The notes beneath the pieces were generated by a model that worked only from the letters and a program-made list of their open reading frames with translations, searched no databases and was not told the origin of the DNA. A stretch of DNA of 64,000 bases, taken from assembly GCF_002812085.1 (NCBI RefSeq), contig NZ_NPDM01000001.1:496001-560000 (forward strand). Reading direction: 5' to 3'. Of the stretch, positions 8,232 to 18,789 are shown one piece after another (the stretch's first letter is position 1; each line of letters begins with the position of its first letter). Source of the DNA: Leptospira levettii. GTDB lineage: Bacteria; Spirochaetota; Leptospiria; Leptospirales; Leptospiraceae. The position numbers and the translations under genes were made by a program.

Positions 8232-9542
8232 ATGAGAGAAATCAAAACTGTCACGATTTTAGGTGCCAACGGAGCCATGGGTTCTGGAAGTGCAGGCGTT
8301 ATTGCTGCCTTCGGTGGCGCTAAAGTCCATATGCTCGCTAGAGATGTAGAAAAAGCAAAACAGGGTATCGAAGCCGCTGTCGCATCCGTCAAAACGGATA
8401 CCATTCGCGCACGAATGATCCCTGGTTCCTACGATGCGGATCTGGAAAAAGCAGTCGCAGAGTCAGATTGGGTATTCGAACTCGTGGCGGAAAGTTACGA
8501 AGTCAAAGAACCGATCAACACTCGTATCGCAAAAGCGCGCCGTCCGGGAACCATCGTTTCCACTGTGTCTTCTGGACTTTCCATTGGTCGTTTGGCAAAA
8601 GCTTACGATGAAGATGGTCAAAAACACTACTACGGAACGCATTTTTTTAACCCTCCTTATAAAATGATCCTTTGTGAACTCGTAACTCACTCTGGAAATG
8701 ACAAAAAAGTTACACAAGCGTTAGGTGAATACTTAGAAAAAGTACTCGGCCGTGCTGTGGTTTATACAAACGACACACCTGCATTTGCTGGAAACCGAAT
8801 TGGATTTCAGTTGATGAACGAAGTAGCTCACTTTGCAGAAAAGTATGCTGACAAAGGTGGAATCGCCCTTATGGACGAAATCATGTCTGGTTACACTGGA
8901 CGTGCAATGGGCCCACTGGCAACTGCTGACTTCGTTGGACTTGATGTTCACAAAGCCATCGTTGACAACATCTACGACAATACAAAAGACGAAGCTCACG
9001 AAACATTTAAACTTCCTGGTTACTTCCAAAAGTTAATCGATGCTGGCAAACTCGGTATGAAATCTGGCGGTGGTCTCACTAAAGTTGTGAAACACGCTGA
9101 CGGAAAACGTGAGAAGTTTGTTTACAATATCAAAACTGGTGAGTACGATCCGTACCCAAAATTTGATATTCCTTTTATCAAAGAAGCTCGCCAAAAAATC
9201 AAAGACTCCGATTACAAAGGTGCTATGGACATCGTGAAAAATGCATCTGGTTTCGAAGCAGAAATCGCACGTTACTTCATTTCACGTTACATCAGTTATT
9301 CGCTCTCTCTCGTAGGAGAAGTAGTGGATACAAAAGAAAACACTGATGGAGCAATGGGTTTTGGTTTTAACTGGGTTCCTGCGTCTGCATTTGTTGATTT
9401 CCTTGGTGGACCAAAAGAAACAATTAAGATGATGGAGCAGTCTAAAATACCAGTTCCAAAACTTTTAAAAGACGCAAAAGAAGGCAAAAAGTTCTACGAA
9501 CTTGGCGAGAAACTAGACGCAAGGTCTCTTTTCAAAGGTTAA
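8232..9542 (+). CDS. 3-hydroxyacyl-CoA dehydrogenase
   Basis: 436 residues. Oxidises L-3-hydroxyacyl-CoA to 3-ketoacyl-CoA with NAD+, the third step of beta-oxidation. The N-terminal Rossmann domain begins [16 protein letters not shown] at residues 7-22 (dinucleotide loop with Asn in place of one Gly). The catalytic His is in [11 protein letters not shown] and its partner Glu in CELVTHSG, both around residues 135-155. The C-terminal dimerisation domain includes [20 protein letters not shown] and [17 protein letters not shown], followed by a second C-terminal helical segment. It has no hydratase domain, so it is a stand-alone HAD rather than a FadB fusion. The thiolase gene starts 13 bases downstream; the two surely form an operon. 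Codon use is more G/C-rich than that of neighbours, as expected for high expression. Confidence 0.93.
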   Translation: MREIKTVTILGANGAMGSGSAGVIAAFGGAKVHMLARDVEKAKQGIEAAVASVKTDTIRARMIPGSYDADLEKAVAESDWVFELVAESYEVKEPINTRIAKARRPGTIVSTVSSGLSIGRLAKAYDEDGQKHYYGTHFFNPPYKMILCELVTHSGNDKKVTQALGEYLEKVLGRAVVYTNDTPAFAGNRIGFQLMNEVAHFAEKYADKGGIALMDEIMSGYTGRAMGPLATADFVGLDVHKAIVDNIYDNTKDEAHETFKLPGYFQKLIDAGKLGMKSGGGLTKVVKHADGKREKFVYNIKTGEYDPYPKFDIPFIKEARQKIKDSDYKGAMDIVKNASGFEAEIARYFISRYISYSLSLVGEVVDTKENTDGAMGFGFNWVPASAFVDFLGGPKETIKMMEQSKIPVPKLLKDAKEGKKFYELGEKLDARSLFKG

Positions 9543-9555
9543 TTAGGAGTATCAT

Positions 9556-10821
9556 ATGAGTGAAAAAGTATTTGTACTAGGCGGGGAACAAACCGACTTC
9601 CAAAGAAATTGGACAAAAGAAGGAAAAACCTTCATGTCCATGATGCGTGAAGTATTAGATGATGCTCTTGAAAAAGTTGGCATTAGTTATGATGAAATCA
9701 AACGATTGAACAAAGAAAACCGTGTGGCTGTTTTTGTTGGAAACTTTGATGCAGAACAGTATGCAAACCAAGGACATTTGGGTGCTTTCCTTACAGAAGT
9801 AAACCCTGCTCTTTATGGTGTTCCTGGTGCTCGTTACGAAGCAGCTTGTGCTTCTGGATCGGTTGCACTTGATGCAGCGATCACACATATCCGTGCTGAA
9901 GACTACGATCTAGCGATTGTTCTTGGTGTGGAAGTGATGAAAACTGTTTCTTCTTCTGTGGGTGGTGACTTCCTTGGAACTGCTGCTTATTACGAAAAAG
10001 AAGCGAAGGGAGTTCAATTTCCTTTCCCTAAACTTTTCGGAAAATTAGCTGACGTAATCCTTGAGCGTTACGAACTGAAAGAAGAACGTTTTATGGATGC
10101 TCTTGCTGAAATTTCTCGTATCAACTACGCAAACGCAAAACGTAACCCCAAAGCACAAACTCGCACATGGTTCATGAACAAGGAACATGCGATGGCTCGT
10201 GGTGGTGATAACAATATGGCTGTCGGTGGAAGACTTTGTATCACTGACTGTTCACAAGTAACAGATGGTGCTGCTGTAACCATCCTTGCTTCAAAAGATT
10301 ACACGAAAGAATACGCTAAAAAAACTGGCCGTAAAATTGATGACATCCCTCGAGTCAAAGGATGGGGTCACCGAGTGGCACCAATTACATTTGAAGCAAA
10401 AAAACAGGAATCTGTTGGGGACAAATACATCCTTCCATGGACTCGCCAAACAGTAAAAGATGCTTACAAACGTGCTGACCTAGATGTAAAAAACATCGAT
10501 GTGTTTGAAACACATGACTGTTTTACTTCTTCTGAGTATGCTGCGATTTCTGCTTTTGGAATCTCAGAACCAGGAAAAGAACACATCGCGATCGAAGAAG
10601 GAACCATTGACTTTGGTGGTAAAAAACCAATCAATCCATCTGGTGGACTGATCGGTGTGGGTCACCCAGTTGGCGCATCTGGTGTTCGTATGATGCTCGA
10701 CCTCTACAAACAAGTCACAAACACAGCTGGTGACTACCAAGTAAAAGGGGCTAAGAATGGTCTGATGCTCAATATTGGTGGATCAGCAACAACGAACTTC
10801 GTGTTCATCTTAGGGAAGTAA
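9556..10821 (+). CDS. Thiolase (acetyl-CoA acyltransferase)
   Basis: 421 residues. Cleaves 3-ketoacyl-CoA with CoA, the last beta-oxidation step. The acyl-accepting Cys lies in [15 protein letters not shown] near residue 97. The second-half motifs are [14 protein letters not shown] and [20 protein letters not shown] (catalytic His near residue 374), and the C-terminus ends in [16 protein letters not shown]. The C-terminal CxG of classical thiolases is replaced by NIGGSATT, which places it with the SCP2-like thiolases; substrate range is therefore uncertain. The ATG follows TTAATTAGGAGTATCAT, a clear AGGAG ribosome site. It is the second gene of the operon with the dehydrogenase at 8232. Confidence 0.93.
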   Translation: MSEKVFVLGGEQTDFQRNWTKEGKTFMSMMREVLDDALEKVGISYDEIKRLNKENRVAVFVGNFDAEQYANQGHLGAFLTEVNPALYGVPGARYEAACASGSVALDAAITHIRAEDYDLAIVLGVEVMKTVSSSVGGDFLGTAAYYEKEAKGVQFPFPKLFGKLADVILERYELKEERFMDALAEISRINYANAKRNPKAQTRTWFMNKEHAMARGGDNNMAVGGRLCITDCSQVTDGAAVTILASKDYTKEYAKKTGRKIDDIPRVKGWGHRVAPITFEAKKQESVGDKYILPWTRQTVKDAYKRADLDVKNIDVFETHDCFTSSEYAAISAFGISEPGKEHIAIEEGTIDFGGKKPINPSGGLIGVGHPVGASGVRMMLDLYKQVTNTAGDYQVKGAKNGLMLNIGGSATTNFVFILGK

Positions 10822-10825
10822 ACTT

Positions 10826-11263
10826 GTGAATTCGCTGAATACAGAAAAATGGAATCGGATTTTGGTCCGGTTCCTCCTTGCCTTTTCGTTTTGGGAAGCA
10901 GTGTCGATCCCCGTTCGTATGTTGTTTTTTGCAAAGTTTTACTTTGATCCAACATTAAAATCGATATTTATCCCTATCACGGATGTTTTCTGGCTTGGAC
11001 CTGTTTTCAGCGATTTGTTATTCACACTATCCTTTGGATTCCTTTATGCACTGATGAAAGAATCTTTACCACAAGGACTTGTCGGTGGATTTTTAGTAGG
11101 AATCTTAGTAGCCATCATTGGATTTGTATCGCCAATGTTATGGACATTATCTCTTACAAACTTTGTGCCAACGCAACTCGTATGGGTTTGGGTGGCTTAC
11201 TACTCAATCTTTACGATATCGACTGCTGTCATTTATTCAGTGGGTTGGAACACAGAAGACTAA
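10826..11263 (+). CDS. Small integral membrane protein, unknown function
   Basis: 145 residues from a GTG start at 10826, 4 bases after the thiolase stop. It has about four predicted membrane helices (roughly residues 10-30, 45-70, 78-100 and 112-138), with WEAVSIPVRMLFF and GFLVGILVAIIGFVSP as the clearest. No family recognised. Its position suggests that it is the last gene of the beta-oxidation operon, with a strong terminator 10 bases after its stop, but nothing links it to fatty acid metabolism otherwise. Confidence 0.75.
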   Translation: MNSLNTEKWNRILVRFLLAFSFWEAVSIPVRMLFFAKFYFDPTLKSIFIPITDVFWLGPVFSDLLFTLSFGFLYALMKESLPQGLVGGFLVGILVAIIGFVSPMLWTLSLTNFVPTQLVWVWVAYYSIFTISTAVIYSVGWNTED

Positions 11264-11273
11264 TGCATCGATG

Positions 11274-11299
11274 AACCCAAAGGAAACTTTGGGTTTTTT
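11274..11299 (+). terminator. Rho-independent terminator
   Basis: A perfect 9-bp stem AACCCAAAG / CTTTGGGTT with a GAAA tetraloop is followed by TTTTTATTTT. It ends the 8232-11263 operon. The chemoreceptor gene converges from the other side and stops at 11305, and the A-run on the left lets the same hairpin serve that strand less well. Confidence 0.85.
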
Positions 11300-11304
11300 A
11301 TTTT

Positions 11305-12996
11305 CTAAAATTTAAATCGAAAGGCAACCGAATCCAATCTGTCCGCCACTTTATCTAAATTGTAAATGGATTCTTCAATTGCTGCAACTGTCTGTTTCTG
11401 TTCATGAGCAGCTGCTGATAATTCTTCCACGATAGAAGATGTATGAGTCAATTGGTTTTGGATCTTCTCTATATTAAAAAGAACACTTGTGGATTTTTCT
11501 TGTGTCCCTTCTGTGGATCCATTGATTTTTTCGGAACTAAGTTTTGTGCCCTCAGAGTTGGATAGAATTTTTCCCATCTCAGCTTGCACTGTTTCAAATT
11601 CATTGGATCCTAATTCCACTTCACTTAAACCTTCTTCAATATCTGTTACAGTTTGCAAAATTTTAGAAGTGAGCTCACTGATAAATAATGAGATTTCTTT
11701 TGCCGATTTTTTTGATTGTTCCGCAAGAAGTCCTACTTCACCGGCAACCACTGCAAAACCTTTTCCTGCATCACCTGCTCTTGCAGATTCGATTGATGCA
11801 TTTAAGGAAAGTAAGTTGGTTTTTTCTGAAATGGCAGCAATAGTTTCTGTGATCTTTCGGATGACTTTTGTTTTCTCACCAAGGTCTTTGATTGATTCAG
11901 AAGTTTTAAAAATCTGATGTTTTGCTTTTAAAAATTGGGACATAGCCTTGTCGGAACGATTTTTTCCTTCCATAGCAATGTGATGTGCATTGGTTGATTC
12001 AAATTTAACTGCCATTGCTTCCGATCGAATGCTTTGGATCAAATGGTTGAGAGCATCCATTTGGTGGAAGATACTTTCAGAACTCTCTTTTGTCACATTA
12101 CTGGATTCAGATAATGATTGCATGGCAAAAGATAACTCTTGGAAAGCAACATGGATATGTTCTACTGCTTTTGTGAGTCCTTTGATTTGGGTTTTTACAA
12201 TTTCAGCATTTCCAATGAGTTGCGAAATCATCCCACGGAATTCAAACTGTGTTTTTTTAATTAGATTCAATACTTCAGAGTAACTACCACCGTTATCTGT
12301 ATAAACATCAAACTTCAAATTACCTTTGTACAAGTTTTTTAAATATTCGATTACTCTTAAAAAAGAATTTTTGTTTTTTTGTATTTTAAAATATCCTAAT
12401 ATAAAACTCAAAGAAAAAACAAGAACCCCAACTCCAAAACACCATGGGTTATGAATGGATGGAATGTTTATAAAATAGGAAGAACCAAAGAATAGTAATA
12501 AAACCAAACTAATGAAGGATTGAATGAAATAAACTAATTCACTAGAAATGGCAGACAATTTCCCAAACCGTAGTGACTCGTTCGTTTGTCCATGATTCAA
12601 CTTTGCATACAAGACTTCAGCTTTTTGGATTTGTTCTTTCGTCGCTTTTGTACGAACCGACATATATCCGATGTGTTTTCCGTCTTCGTAAACAGGAGAA
12701 ACATTGGCATCGACCCAGTAATAATCACCATTTTTACAGCGATTTTTAACGAGTCCTACCCATGAATTCTGGGATTTAACCGTCTCCCATAAATCACGAA
12801 AGGCTTCCCCAGGCATATCGGGATGTCGAATGAGATTATGAGGTTGGCCGATGAGTTCTTCTTGCGTATATCCACTAATCTTAAAGAAGTCTTCGTTCAC
12901 ATATGTGATGATTCCTTTTAAATCTGTCTTGGAAGTAATCTTTGTTCCTTCTTGGAATTCTACTTCATGTTGAGTGACTGGTAAATTTTTGCGCAC
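11305..12996 (-). CDS. PAS-domain methyl-accepting chemotaxis protein (Aer-like)
   Basis: 563 residues. The N-terminal cytoplasmic PAS domain (about 15-125) has the Aer-like pattern [33 protein letters not shown] and [18 protein letters not shown]. Two membrane helices follow with almost no periplasmic loop (about 150-172 and 182-202). The remainder is a long coiled coil carrying the conserved signalling hairpin [31 protein letters not shown] near residues 390-420. Family knowledge: such receptors sense redox or energy state through PAS and feed CheW/CheA. A cofactor cannot be read from sequence. The gene is monocistronic and convergent with the 8232 operon. Confidence 0.92.
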   Translation of the reverse strand: MRKNLPVTQHEVEFQEGTKITSKTDLKGIITYVNEDFFKISGYTQEELIGQPHNLIRHPDMPGEAFRDLWETVKSQNSWVGLVKNRCKNGDYYWVDANVSPVYEDGKHIGYMSVRTKATKEQIQKAEVLYAKLNHGQTNESLRFGKLSAISSELVYFIQSFISLVLLLFFGSSYFINIPSIHNPWCFGVGVLVFSLSFILGYFKIQKNKNSFLRVIEYLKNLYKGNLKFDVYTDNGGSYSEVLNLIKKTQFEFRGMISQLIGNAEIVKTQIKGLTKAVEHIHVAFQELSFAMQSLSESSNVTKESSESIFHQMDALNHLIQSIRSEAMAVKFESTNAHHIAMEGKNRSDKAMSQFLKAKHQIFKTSESIKDLGEKTKVIRKITETIAAISEKTNLLSLNASIESARAGDAGKGFAVVAGEVGLLAEQSKKSAKEISLFISELTSKILQTVTDIEEGLSEVELGSNEFETVQAEMGKILSNSEGTKLSSEKINGSTEGTQEKSTSVLFNIEKIQNQLTHTSSIVEELSAAAHEQKQTVAAIEESIYNLDKVADRLDSVAFRFKF

Positions 12997-13150
12997 GGAT
13001 GATGGATCCAGTTTTAGGGAGATGGAGAAAGGATTTAGGTAAAGACCTTATTTAGCAAGCAAAATAGAATCAAACTAAGAATGATTCTTCTGCAATGACT
13101 TGACAATTCCCATTTTTTATTAAAATCTCCTACGATATTCTAAATCCTTC

Positions 13151-15442
13151 ATGTTTAAAACTATATTTTTACCTCTTACTATCCGTTTAGAAGCGTTCAC
13201 ACATTTGGTCCCTGTTCCATTTGCGATCTATATGGCTTCCATCACACAAGAATATAGCATAAACGAATGGCTGTTATTTTTAGTTTTATGCATTACCAGT
13301 GGAACCTTAATGGTATTAGGAGGGTGCTTATGGAGATACCTCACACTTAAAAAATTATCCAACCAATTTGAATCTCTCCAATTCGAAAAAAACAAAGAAA
13401 CTTATACAATTGGATCTAATTCAAAAGCAAAAGAACTTAAACTGTTTTTATACCGATATCCTTTTTATGAAGGATTTATCATCATCATTCGCTGGTTTGT
13501 TGGTGTAGGGCTTATTTTCTTTTCTACACCCTTTTTTGATTTATACCGACCTACTTTATGGACAACGTTTATCCTTTATATGGTGATGATTCCACCCATT
13601 TCCTTCGTTGCCTATTACTTCATCACAGAAAATGCTTTCCGAAATTTATTTAAACTTCCACTCATCCGTCCCATTGCGATCGAACCTAATGAAATCCCAA
13701 AATTTGATTATTTCAAAAGGATTCTAATTTCATTTTTTGCCCTTGCTGCGTTACCTGTTACAGTTCTTGGATACATGTTAATCTCAAGTGCAAACGGAAA
13801 TTTAAATGTCCAAAACCCATCACTACAAGTTTTGATTATTGGTATCATATTTATATTTCCTTTAGTTTTTGTTGCCTATTTGGTAGCAAAAGCCGTCAGA
13901 CAGGGATTAGGTGAAACTAGCCACATCCTAGATGAACTTTCCAAAGGAAATTTTTCAGTTGTTTCTATGCCTTCTTCTGGAGATGATTTTGGACAACAGT
14001 CATTCCACTTAAACCGTGTCATACAACAACTGAACACAATGTATACTGAAATTTTTACTTTAAATGTTGGATTAGAAAGTAAAGTCAAAGAAAGAACAAT
14101 GGAATTAGAAAACTCTTTGGAGGAAGTGAAAAAACTGAAGTTCCAACAGGACGGAGATTATTTTTTGACACATTTGCTTCTAAAACCACTTGGGAAAAAT
14201 CAAGTGAGTAGTGAACTTGTGAGCATTGATTTTCTCTTAAAACAAAAAAAGAAATTCGAATTCAAAGGTAAAGAATATGAGATTGGTGGTGATCTAAACA
14301 TTGCCCATAATGTCATTCTACAAGGAAAAAAATTCTCTGTCTTTGTAAACTCTGATGCAATGGGAAAATCGATGCAAGGTGCAGGAGGTGCCCTTGTACT
14401 CGGAGCTGTTTTCCAATCAATCATTGAAAGAACCTATTTATCTTCCGCCACATTCAACCAATCACCAGAACGATGGTTAAAAAATGCCTTCATTGAAATG
14501 CACAAAATCTTTGAAGGATTTGATGGAAGTATGTTGGTATCTCTTGTAATTGGGCTGATTGAAGAAGAAACAGGATTTTTATATTTTATCAATGCAGAAC
14601 ACCCATGGCTCATCTTATACCGAGATGAAAAAGCAAGTTTTTTGGAAAATGAACTGAGTTACCGAAAATTAGGAACCAAAGGTCTCAATTCTGGAATTTT
14701 TATCAAAACCTTTCGGTTATTACCTGGAGATAAAATCATCAGTGGATCCGATGGAAGGGATGATTTATTACTCTTTAATGAACAAAACGAATCCAACCAA
14801 AGACAAATCAACCAAGACGAAAATTTAATTTTATCCTACGTTGAACAGGGTAAAGGTGAATTAGAACCAATTTTTAAAGTATTAACCAAAAATGGTGAGA
14901 TCACTGACGATTTATCGCTCATTAGAGTTTATTATAAGGGAAATTTAGATACAGTTTCGAATACAGATGTATCAAAATCATATCAGACAGCAAAAAAACT
15001 AGTGGAAGTTGGGAATATTGATGCGGCTATTGATTCCCTTCAAAAACAGATTCTATCACAACCAATCACCAACAAACGATTTCACAAATTACTCGCAAAA
15101 CTTCACTTCAAACGAAAAGATTATATTGAAGCCACCGAACATGCGCAGGTGTATTTAGAAAGTCACCCGTATGATCTTAGTTTTATGGAATTAAGTTCAA
15201 TTTTACTTCGGAAAGCGGGAAGGTTAGACCAAGCAATCGAAATCGCCGAGCGGATCCGACTCAGAGAACCAAAAGCTGCCAAAAATACATTTCATCTGAT
15301 TCGATTGTATTTGGAAAAAGAAAACCAAATTCGGGCGAAAGAAATCTTAACGGAATGGGAAACCCAGTTCCCAACCGAACAGGAACGAACAAAAAAATGG
15401 AAACAAATCTTACGATTAAAATTTCCGAATATCTTGATTTAA
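13151..15442 (+). CDS. Membrane-bound PP2C (SpoIIE-type) phosphatase with TPR tail
   Basis: 763 residues. Six or so hydrophobic segments occupy the first 250 residues, followed by a HAMP-like segment (ETSHILDELSKGNFSVV, about 255-305), a coiled coil and the SpoIIE/PP2C domain at about 360-600. The catalytic Asp positions are kept: GGDLNIAH, NSDAMGKSMQGAGGAL, SGSDGRDDLL and ITDDLSLIRV. The last 150 residues contain TPR-like helical repeats (NIDAAIDSLQKQILSQP, KDYIEATEHAQVYLES, GRLDQAIEIAERIR). The family dephosphorylates anti-anti-sigma factors or related regulators. The target here is unknown. A paralogue without the TPR tail follows 22 bases downstream. Confidence 0.9.
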   Translation: MFKTIFLPLTIRLEAFTHLVPVPFAIYMASITQEYSINEWLLFLVLCITSGTLMVLGGCLWRYLTLKKLSNQFESLQFEKNKETYTIGSNSKAKELKLFLYRYPFYEGFIIIIRWFVGVGLIFFSTPFFDLYRPTLWTTFILYMVMIPPISFVAYYFITENAFRNLFKLPLIRPIAIEPNEIPKFDYFKRILISFFALAALPVTVLGYMLISSANGNLNVQNPSLQVLIIGIIFIFPLVFVAYLVAKAVRQGLGETSHILDELSKGNFSVVSMPSSGDDFGQQSFHLNRVIQQLNTMYTEIFTLNVGLESKVKERTMELENSLEEVKKLKFQQDGDYFLTHLLLKPLGKNQVSSELVSIDFLLKQKKKFEFKGKEYEIGGDLNIAHNVILQGKKFSVFVNSDAMGKSMQGAGGALVLGAVFQSIIERTYLSSATFNQSPERWLKNAFIEMHKIFEGFDGSMLVSLVIGLIEEETGFLYFINAEHPWLILYRDEKASFLENELSYRKLGTKGLNSGIFIKTFRLLPGDKIISGSDGRDDLLLFNEQNESNQRQINQDENLILSYVEQGKGELEPIFKVLTKNGEITDDLSLIRVYYKGNLDTVSNTDVSKSYQTAKKLVEVGNIDAAIDSLQKQILSQPITNKRFHKLLAKLHFKRKDYIEATEHAQVYLESHPYDLSFMELSSILLRKAGRLDQAIEIAERIRLREPKAAKNTFHLIRLYLEKENQIRAKEILTEWETQFPTEQERTKKWKQILRLKFPNILI

Positions 15443-15464
15443 TTTTTATGATATAGTATCGTCC

Positions 15465-17285
15465 TTGGTGACAGTTTCCACTAAAATGAATAGAAACAGG
15501 AAAACATTATTCTGGGATCTCACCATAAAACTGGAGGCATTCACACATACGGTTCCTGTACCATTTGCCGTTTATTATGCGATCATCACACAAAAGATGG
15601 AGCCAAACCATTGGAAAATCTTCATTGCGTTATGTCTCGTGTTTGCCACTGGGATTGGCCTCTTAGGAACTTTTGTTCGACACTTACTCTTAAAATACCT
15701 ATTTGCCAAAATCGAAAAAATGAAACCAATTTCCGATTCTTCCATTCCACTCACTTTGGAGGAGAAGGAATATGCCAAATCGGTTAAAATCCTCCTTTTT
15801 CGTTACCCTCTGATTGAAGCTATCATCATCGTAATACGCTGGTTATCTGGTGTGATTCCAATCAGTTTATTGTTTTTTTATTTAGTAGAATATACACCAT
15901 CGGTAGCTAGATCAGCGATCTTTACGTTTGTCATGATTGCTCCAATTTCCTTTGTTACTTATTATTTTATCAGTGAAAGTGCAATTCGAAACCTGTTCGA
16001 CTTACCTCAGTTTAAAAATGTAGAACTCCAAGAGAGAGACATTCCTAAATTTAATTATTTCACAAGAATCCTTGTGGCATTTTTTAGTTTGGCCGCCCTT
16101 CCCTTTGTGATTTTTTCTTATATTTTATATTCCTTGGCAACTGGTGAAATTGCAGTCAAAGATCCAATGATTCCCATAGTGACTGTTTCCTTTATATTCA
16201 TCATCCCTCTAATCGTTTGTTCCTATGTAGTCGCAAAATCAGTGAATGAGGGTTTGAATGAAACAAGTCGTTCGCTCGGGGAACTTGCCAAAGGAAATTT
16301 TGATGTCATTGTTACTCCAAAATCCAGTGATGATTTCGCAAAACAAGCGTTCTATTTAAATTCTGTCATTGGCACCCTTAAAAATATGTATGCTGAGATT
16401 CGAAATCTAAACGAAGGATTAGAAGAAAAAGTTACACTTCGTACTGATGAATTAAACCAATCCTTAATTGATATTAGCAAATTAAAGGTGCAACAAGATG
16501 GTGATTATTACTTAATTTACCAATTATTAAATCCATTTACCATCCAGGATACGAAAAGCAAACAGTTTTTGGTGAATCATTTCCTTCGCCAAAAAAAGTC
16601 TTTTGAATTTAAAAATCAGAAATATGAAATTGGTGGGGATATTAATATCTCTCACACAATTTATCTAAACGAACAAAAATACCTTTTGTTTGTAAATGCT
16701 GATGCAATGGGAAAATCCATGCAAGGTGCTGGCGGAGCACTGGTATTTGGATCTGTATTCCAATCCATCGTTCAACGAACAAAAACAGATCCTGGTTTTA
16801 AAAACCAAAGTCCTGAAGACTGGCTAAGGTCCAATTTACAAGAACTGCAATTGATTTTTGAGACCTTTGATGGAACGATGTTAGTTTCCTTAAGTATGGG
16901 TCTCATCGAAGAAAAAACAGGAAAATTGTTTTTTCTGAATGCAGAACACCCCATGATCGTACTACTGCGAAATGGTAAAGCCAACTTTTTATATCCCATT
17001 GTATCCTATCGCAAACTAGGCACACTAGGAGCCCTCCCCATAAAAGAGGTCAATGAATTCCAACTCCAACCCAATGACGTACTATTCATTGGATCAGATG
17101 GAAAAGATGACCTTCTCACCAAAAATGATGAAGGAGAGTGGGAAGTTCTCTCAGAAGATGAAATTTTTTTAGAAATTGTGGAAAACACAAAAGGAAAATT
17201 AGAATCCATTATTAGTGAAATTGATTCGATTGGCCAAGTCATTGATGACATTTCTATCATTCGAATCTCTTATGAAACAGAATGA
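15465..17285 (+). CDS. Membrane-bound PP2C (SpoIIE-type) phosphatase, tandem paralogue
   Basis: 606 residues if TTG at 15465 is used; GTG at 15468 and ATG at 15486 (MNRNRKTLFWDL) are also possible, and the ATG is attractive because the paralogue begins at the matching place. Architecture repeats the upstream gene: N-terminal segment LEAFTHTVPVPFAVYYAIIT, about six membrane segments, HAMP-like GELAKGNFDVIV, coiled coil, then PP2C with GGDINISH, NADAMGKSMQGAGGAL, GSDGKDDLL and VIDDISIIR. It ends at the phosphatase domain and lacks the TPR tail. The pair clearly arose by duplication. Co-transcription is likely, and different C-termini suggest different partners. Confidence 0.9.
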   Translation: MVTVSTKMNRNRKTLFWDLTIKLEAFTHTVPVPFAVYYAIITQKMEPNHWKIFIALCLVFATGIGLLGTFVRHLLLKYLFAKIEKMKPISDSSIPLTLEEKEYAKSVKILLFRYPLIEAIIIVIRWLSGVIPISLLFFYLVEYTPSVARSAIFTFVMIAPISFVTYYFISESAIRNLFDLPQFKNVELQERDIPKFNYFTRILVAFFSLAALPFVIFSYILYSLATGEIAVKDPMIPIVTVSFIFIIPLIVCSYVVAKSVNEGLNETSRSLGELAKGNFDVIVTPKSSDDFAKQAFYLNSVIGTLKNMYAEIRNLNEGLEEKVTLRTDELNQSLIDISKLKVQQDGDYYLIYQLLNPFTIQDTKSKQFLVNHFLRQKKSFEFKNQKYEIGGDINISHTIYLNEQKYLLFVNADAMGKSMQGAGGALVFGSVFQSIVQRTKTDPGFKNQSPEDWLRSNLQELQLIFETFDGTMLVSLSMGLIEEKTGKLFFLNAEHPMIVLLRNGKANFLYPIVSYRKLGTLGALPIKEVNEFQLQPNDVLFIGSDGKDDLLTKNDEGEWEVLSEDEIFLEIVENTKGKLESIISEIDSIGQVIDDISIIRISYETE

Positions 17286-17387
17286 ACAAGTTTGAAAAAG
17301 ATTAAAAAAGCATTCTCCTTTTGTTTCTAAAAGCCAATTTATTTCCCAAAAAACGTGGTTTCGACCGTCAAATACTTGGAAACATGA

Positions 17388-18773
17388 ATGAACCATTCTA
17401 AACTAAAACTTCCCATTAAAATGGGATATGGGTTTGCAGAGACTGGCATAACAGCCGTTCAACTTTTTACTCAAATTTATCTTCTCAAATACTATACAGA
17501 GATTGTAGGACTCAATTCCAGTTTAGCAGGAATTGCATTGTCAATTTCAGTGATTTGGGATGCAATTAGTGACCCACTCATGGGCCGGATTTCTGACCAT
17601 ACCATCACTCGTTTTGGAAGACGAAGACCTTATATCTTCATTGGTGGAATTTTATTATCCATATCAGTTCTTTTACTTTTTTCGCCCCCATCCATTTCTT
17701 CCCAACTGGGTAAATTTTCATATTTACTCAGTGTTTATCTTTTAGTAAATACAGCGATGACAATTATCTCAGTTCCTCATATTGCACTTGGTGGAGAACT
17801 AAGTTTTGAACGAAACGAACGAACTTCTGTGTTTGGTTGGAGGTTATTCTTTAGTAACATTGGAATGTTAATTGGAATGATTGTACCAGCTGCCATCTTA
17901 CAATCTCTAGGTGATGAAAGTGCCAAGGAAAACATCATCACCTCACGGACTGTAGCTGGGGAAATAGTTTCTCTCGTAATCCTTGTATCTTCAGTCATCA
18001 CCTTTTTAGTGACAAAGGGAAAAGATACAATCCAATCTGACAAAACGAAACAACTCCCATTCTTTATGTCATTTGGTTCTGTCTTAAAAAACAAAATGTT
18101 TCTCATATTATTATTTGCTTTTGTGATAGCAACGATTGGAAGAACGTTTAACTCCGCAATTGCCTTGTACTATTATGAATACCGATTGGGCCTAAAGGAA
18201 TCCCAGGTAGTCATCAATATCTTATTGCCTTTTTTTCTTGTACTCATGTTATCCATTGGTTTTTGGGTTTGGATCTCCAAAAGGATAGGGAAAAAAATCC
18301 CTGCATTTTTCGGTGTATTTGGACTAGGCCTTCTAACGGTAATTGTGTATCCCTTATTCCCTTATGGAGAACTAAGGCCCCCTCTCATCGCAGCTTTTTT
18401 TGGAGGGATCTTTGCTGGATCCATTCTCATTATGGATTCCATCCTAACAGATGTTGTCGACTATGATGAATACAAAACGGGTGAAAAACGGGAAGGCCTC
18501 TATTTTGGACTTTGGAAGATGGGTGTAAAATTTTCCCAAGCCTTTGGAATCGCACTCACGGGTTTTTTACTCGATTTCATTGGTTTTCAAAATGGACTTA
18601 CCGAACAATCAAGTGAAGTAGGATTTCGCCTTGCTATGATTTTTGGTCCAGGAGTTGGTTTTTTCTTTATCTTGGGTTCGATTGTTTTTTTATTTTTTCC
18701 CCTTACAGATGCAAAACACATCCAAGTACAAAGAATCCTAACAAAAAGAACATTGAAAAAGATCCATCGGTAA
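17388..18773 (+). CDS. MFS transporter, GPH (sugar:cation symporter) type
   Basis: 461 residues and about 12 membrane helices. The N-terminal pattern GYGFAETGITAVQLFTQIYLL and the loop WDAISDPLMGRISDHT-x-x-x-FGRRRPYI are characteristic of the glycoside-pentoside-hexuronide family (MelB-like), where the Asp residues take part in Na+/H+ coupling and sugar binding. A second family signature DVVDYDEYKTGEKREGLYFG lies near residue 355. Substrate cannot be inferred. The start at ATG 17388 follows GGAAACATGA. It lies 16 bases upstream of the adenylate cyclase gene, so the two may be co-expressed. Confidence 0.88.
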   Translation: MNHSKLKLPIKMGYGFAETGITAVQLFTQIYLLKYYTEIVGLNSSLAGIALSISVIWDAISDPLMGRISDHTITRFGRRRPYIFIGGILLSISVLLLFSPPSISSQLGKFSYLLSVYLLVNTAMTIISVPHIALGGELSFERNERTSVFGWRLFFSNIGMLIGMIVPAAILQSLGDESAKENIITSRTVAGEIVSLVILVSSVITFLVTKGKDTIQSDKTKQLPFFMSFGSVLKNKMFLILLFAFVIATIGRTFNSAIALYYYEYRLGLKESQVVINILLPFFLVLMLSIGFWVWISKRIGKKIPAFFGVFGLGLLTVIVYPLFPYGELRPPLIAAFFGGIFAGSILIMDSILTDVVDYDEYKTGEKREGLYFGLWKMGVKFSQAFGIALTGFLLDFIGFQNGLTEQSSEVGFRLAMIFGPGVGFFFILGSIVFLFFPLTDAKHIQVQRILTKRTLKKIHR

Positions 18774-18789
18774 GTTATATTAGAAACTC

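Noticed and set aside
7759..8404. Several frames over the GC-rich element on both strands
   Set aside because: Gly/Arg/Pro-rich translations, no initiation signals, and they follow inverted repeats; typical of repeat DNA read as protein.
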